Assembly (NCBI RefSeq): GCF_004343775.1
Contig: NZ_PTXL01000008.1
Location: 310,001 to 374,000, forward strand
Length of the DNA: 64,000 nucleotides
Reading direction: 5' to 3'
Source of the DNA: Burkholderia sp. SRS-46
GTDB lineage: Bacteria > Pseudomonadota > Gammaproteobacteria > Burkholderiales > Burkholderiaceae
Part shown: positions 61,486-64,000 of the stretch, piece by piece
Position numbering within the stretch: the first letter of the stretch is position 1
How the letters are laid out: each line of letters begins with the position of its first letter
The notes under the pieces: model-generated
What the model was told of the DNA's origin: nothing
The model's input: only the letters and a program-made list of their open reading frames with translations
The model's database searches: none
Made by a program: the position numbers and the translations under genes

Positions 61486-62460
61486 TCAGGCGGATGCCGC
61501 GCCGCGCTTGGCCGGGAACAGGCGGCGGAAGATCCGCACGAACGCGAGCCCGTGCTGCGCCCAGAAGCCTTCGCCGTAGGACACGCCCTCGACCTGCTCG
61601 CGGATGCCGGTCGGCTCGACCGTGCGGCTCCACGATGCGGTGCCGAACATCATGTCCCACCACGGGAACAGCACGCCGAAGTTGCAGCCGTACTTGGTGC
61701 CTTCGTGGCCGTAGCCGACCGCGTGGTGCCGCCGGTGGAAGATCGGGCTCACGAGCAGGCGCTCGCCGAGCCAGCCGAACGACAGCCGCGCATTCGTATG
61801 CTGGATGCTCTGCATGAAGTTCGTGAACGCGGTCAGCACGACGAACTGCGACGGCGTCACGCCGATCACGAGCGCGATCGCCGCGAAGAAGCACGACTGC
61901 ATCACGTCGTCGAGCAGGTGGTTGCGGTCGTCGCACCACAGCGACATCTGCCGCTGGCTGTGATGCACGGCATGCAGCTCCCACCAGATGCCGAACTTGT
62001 GCTGCCAGCGGTGATACCAGTAGCCGGCGAAGTCGAGCACGACGAGGTAGATCGCGAACGCGACGATCGGCCGCGAGGTCACGCCCGGCCACAGATAGTC
62101 GAGGTTGACGTTCGCGACGCCGTGCAGGCGCAGCCACGCCTGGAAGTTGTCGAACACCGGCTGCAGCGCGAAAAAGAAGAACAGCGAGTAGATGCCGAGC
62201 TTCGAGATCGCCGTGTAGATCACGTCGACCCGCACGGCCTTGCGGTTCTTCCAGCGCTCGACGGGCAACAGCGCCTCGAGCGGGCGCAGCAGCACGAACA
62301 TCAGCACCATCTGCAGCGCGCCGACGATCACCCAGTACAGCGCGTCGTAGGTGTCCTCGTCATAGTCCATCATGTTGAACTTGAAGAGGAGCGGCTGCAC
62401 GATATCGACGTACAGCCAGGTCTGGATGTCCGACACGAACGCATCGATCAGGTGCAGCAT
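61486..62460 (-). CDS. Sterol desaturase / fatty acid hydroxylase family protein
   Basis: 324 residues, several membrane helices and the three histidine clusters that bind the di-iron centre: HRWQHK, HAVHHSQRQ and HRRHH, plus a later GHEGTKYG. Family members hydroxylate or desaturate lipids with molecular oxygen. The bacterial substrate here is unknown; a hopanoid or fatty acid is possible. It is 16 bases downstream of the YVTN protein gene on the same strand. Confidence 0.9.
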   Translation of the reverse strand: MLHLIDAFVSDIQTWLYVDIVQPLLFKFNMMDYDEDTYDALYWVIVGALQMVLMFVLLRPLEALLPVERWKNRKAVRVDVIYTAISKLGIYSLFFFFALQPVFDNFQAWLRLHGVANVNLDYLWPGVTSRPIVAFAIYLVVLDFAGYWYHRWQHKFGIWWELHAVHHSQRQMSLWCDDRNHLLDDVMQSCFFAAIALVIGVTPSQFVVLTAFTNFMQSIQHTNARLSFGWLGERLLVSPIFHRRHHAVGYGHEGTKYGCNFGVLFPWWDMMFGTASWSRTVEPTGIREQVEGVSYGEGFWAQHGLAFVRIFRRLFPAKRGAASA

Positions 62461-62476
62461 CGTTCGCTCCCGCCCG

Positions 62477-63466
62477 TCACGCGCCGTTCGCCGCCTTCCA
62501 CGGCGCGCGGTCGTAGAAGTAGATGCCGTGCGGCGAGCGGCCGACGGCGATCGTCTGCACCAGCTTGCGCGACGCGAGATCGATGATCCCGACCTTCTTC
62601 GCGAAGCGGAACGTCACCCACAGCGTCTTCTTGTCGGCCGACAGCTCCATGTCGTCGGGGCCGGGCAACAGGCCCGTGATGTCGCCGACGTTGGTGAGCG
62701 TGTTCTCGTCGATGATGCTGATCGTGTTCGCGACCCGGTTCGTGATCGCGACGTGCGTGCCGTCCGCGAGCGAGCGGAAGTTGTGCGCGCCCTTGCCGGT
62801 CTGGATCGTCTTCACGACCTTCTGGTTGCGCCAGTCGACGACGGCGACATAGTCGGCGCCCGTCATGCCGACGAGCAGGTACTTGTCGTCCGGCGTCAGC
62901 CACAGGCCCGCCGGCACCTTGCCGACCGGCATCTTCCACTTGACCGTCTGGGTCGCGAGGTCGACCGCCGCGATCTCGCCGGACACCTGCAGCGACACGA
63001 GCACCGTCTTGCTGTCCTTCGTGAACGCGAGGTGGCTCGGCATCACCGCGAGCGGCAGGCGCTTCGCGATCTTCACGTCACGGCCGTCGTAGCTGTAGAT
63101 GTCGAGGCGATCGAGGCGCAGCCCGGTCGACACGAACCACTTGTGATCGGGCGAGAAGCCGAGCTGGTAAGGATCCTCGATGCCTTCGACCGTGCGTTGC
63201 AGCTTGCCCGTCTTCGGATCTACGAACATCAGGCTGTTCGAGACCGAATTCGCGACGATCAGCGACCCGTTGTCGGGCGTGGCCATCAGGTGGTGCGGCT
63301 CCTTGCCCGTCGGCATCGTGCCGACGACCTGGCGGCTCTGCTGGTCGATCAGGGAAAGTGTCGCTTCGGCCGAATTGAGGACGATGACGTTATTCGCGTG
63401 TGCGGCGGGCGCCAGCACGGCAGCGGCCACCACGAGCGTGCGGCCGAGGGAAAGGAAAGTGCGCAT
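62477..63466 (-). CDS. Secreted YVTN-type beta-propeller protein
   Basis: 329 residues. Signal peptide MRTFLSLGRTLVVAAAVLAPAAHA, then repeated blades of about 42 residues (HHLMATPDNGSLIVANSVSNSLMFVDPKTGKL, SHLAFTKDSKTVLVS, AGLWLTPDDKYLLVGMTGADYVAVVDW), as in cytochrome-cd1-like and PQQ-associated propellers. No heme CXXCH motif. It would sit in the periplasm, possibly as a binding or scaffold protein. It heads a two-gene unit with the sterol-desaturase-family gene. Confidence 0.88.
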   Translation of the reverse strand: MRTFLSLGRTLVVAAAVLAPAAHANNVIVLNSAEATLSLIDQQSRQVVGTMPTGKEPHHLMATPDNGSLIVANSVSNSLMFVDPKTGKLQRTVEGIEDPYQLGFSPDHKWFVSTGLRLDRLDIYSYDGRDVKIAKRLPLAVMPSHLAFTKDSKTVLVSLQVSGEIAAVDLATQTVKWKMPVGKVPAGLWLTPDDKYLLVGMTGADYVAVVDWRNQKVVKTIQTGKGAHNFRSLADGTHVAITNRVANTISIIDENTLTNVGDITGLLPGPDDMELSADKKTLWVTFRFAKKVGIIDLASRKLVQTIAVGRSPHGIYFYDRAPWKAANGA

Positions 63467-63607
63467 GAAGACTCACGTCGAGGAACAACCGTCATTGTAG
63501 AACGGACGACCCGCCCCGCCGGTTGACGGAAACGGGCATTGCGCCACTTCGACGCACGCCGGGCGCGATCCGTTCCCGGCGTTTGTCTCAAATTTTTCTC
63601 GAAATTT

Positions 63608-64000
63608 TCAGCGCTGCATCGACTCCCAGACCTTGACCAGCCGCTTGACCGACACCGGCATCGGCGTGCGCAACTCCTGCGCGAACAGCGAGATCCGCAG
63701 CTCCTCGAGCAGCCAGCGGAATTCCGCGAGGCGCGCGTCGGCGACGCCGCCGCGCTGCGACACCGCGCGCTGGTACTGCTGCACGAGCGGCTGCAGCTCG
63801 GCCTGCTGCTTCGTGTCGCGGGCCGGGTCGGCCTTGAGCTTGTCGATCCGCAGCGCGATGCCCTTCAGATAGCGTGGGAAATGCGCAAGCTGAACGTAAG
63901 GCGTGTCGATCACGAAGCGCTTGCCCACCAGCGCGGACAGCTGCTGCTGCAGGTCGGCGTGCACGGCCGCGAACGGCCTGGCCTGCGCGAGCTTCTTCGC
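63608..64000 (-). CDS. hrpA: ATP-dependent helicase HrpA, C-terminal part (gene runs off the window)
   Basis: The last 131 codons of a minus-strand gene; the frame stays open to the window edge. The sequence (FPRYLKGIALRIDKLKADPARD, EFRWLLEELRISLFAQELRTPMPVSVKRLVKVWE) matches the C-terminal DUF3418 region of HrpA, a DEAH-box RNA helicase. The helicase motifs lie outside the window, so the call rests on the C-terminus. The apparent internal start at 63964 (GTG) is not a real start. Confidence 0.88.
   Translation of the reverse strand, partial: AKKLAQARPFAAVHADLQQQLSALVGKRFVIDTPYVQLAHFPRYLKGIALRIDKLKADPARDTKQQAELQPLVQQYQRAVSQRGGVADARLAEFRWLLEELRISLFAQELRTPMPVSVKRLVKVWESMQR

Overview
This window is a GC-rich, gene-dense stretch of bacterial chromosome. 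It almost certainly comes from the main chromosome of a Burkholderia species, probably of the B. cepacia complex. This is inferred from gene content and order (pyrG-kdsA-eno-ftsB; lolC-lolD-tatD-comEC; a complete isc operon; a pyruvate dehydrogenase E3 with a fused lipoyl domain; phasin; glnA-ntrB-ntrC), from codon use, and from a hairpin repeat typical of Burkholderia intergenic regions. No database search was possible, so species is not resolved.

Layout. 0-5 kb: a small lipoprotein, then on the minus strand the pyrG-kdsA-eno-ftsB housekeeping operon. 5-11.3 kb, minus strand: alpha/beta hydrolase, ComEC, TatD, and the LolC and LolD parts of the lipoprotein-release ABC transporter. 11.5-19.3 kb, plus strand: an RpfE-like protein, recJ, prfB (with its programmed +1 frameshift), lysS, and two tandem glycine-zipper envelope proteins. 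19.4-25.3 kb, minus strand: the full Fe-S assembly operon iscR-iscS-iscU-iscA-hscB-hscA-fdx-iscX, with two IscR-type operators overlapping its promoter. 25.4-30.7 kb: low-molecular-weight phosphatase, a tiny secreted or membrane protein, lutA-lutB without lutC, an IclR regulator and a PBP7-type endopeptidase. 31-38.6 kb: phasin, then the pyruvate dehydrogenase genes lpdA, aceF and aceE. 38.9-46.7 kb: a PAS histidine kinase with a FixJ-like regulator, folD, prlC and an SOS-controlled dinB. 51-64 kb: initiator tRNA, xthA, an S9 peptidase, ntrC-ntrB-glnA with sigma-54/NtrC control sites, rhodanese, a CinA-like protein, an EI24/CysZ-like membrane protein, a sterol-desaturase-family enzyme, a YVTN beta-propeller protein and the 3' end of hrpA.

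The stretch that stands out is about 47.6-51.2 kb, between an aspartate/glutamate racemase gene and the initiator tRNA gene. Its base composition is visibly more AT-rich than its surroundings. It holds a tight plus-strand cluster: a protein with two PAAR-like halves, a second PAAR-like protein with a C-terminal beta-rich module, a 25-codon fragment of the same module, a zinc metallopeptidase of the M35/aspzincin type (HECSH plus downstream Asp), and a secreted protein that ends in the same module. I read this as a horizontally acquired type VI secretion cargo cassette: spike or adaptor proteins, a metallopeptidase effector and a candidate periplasmic immunity protein. The assignment of effector and immunity roles is inference.
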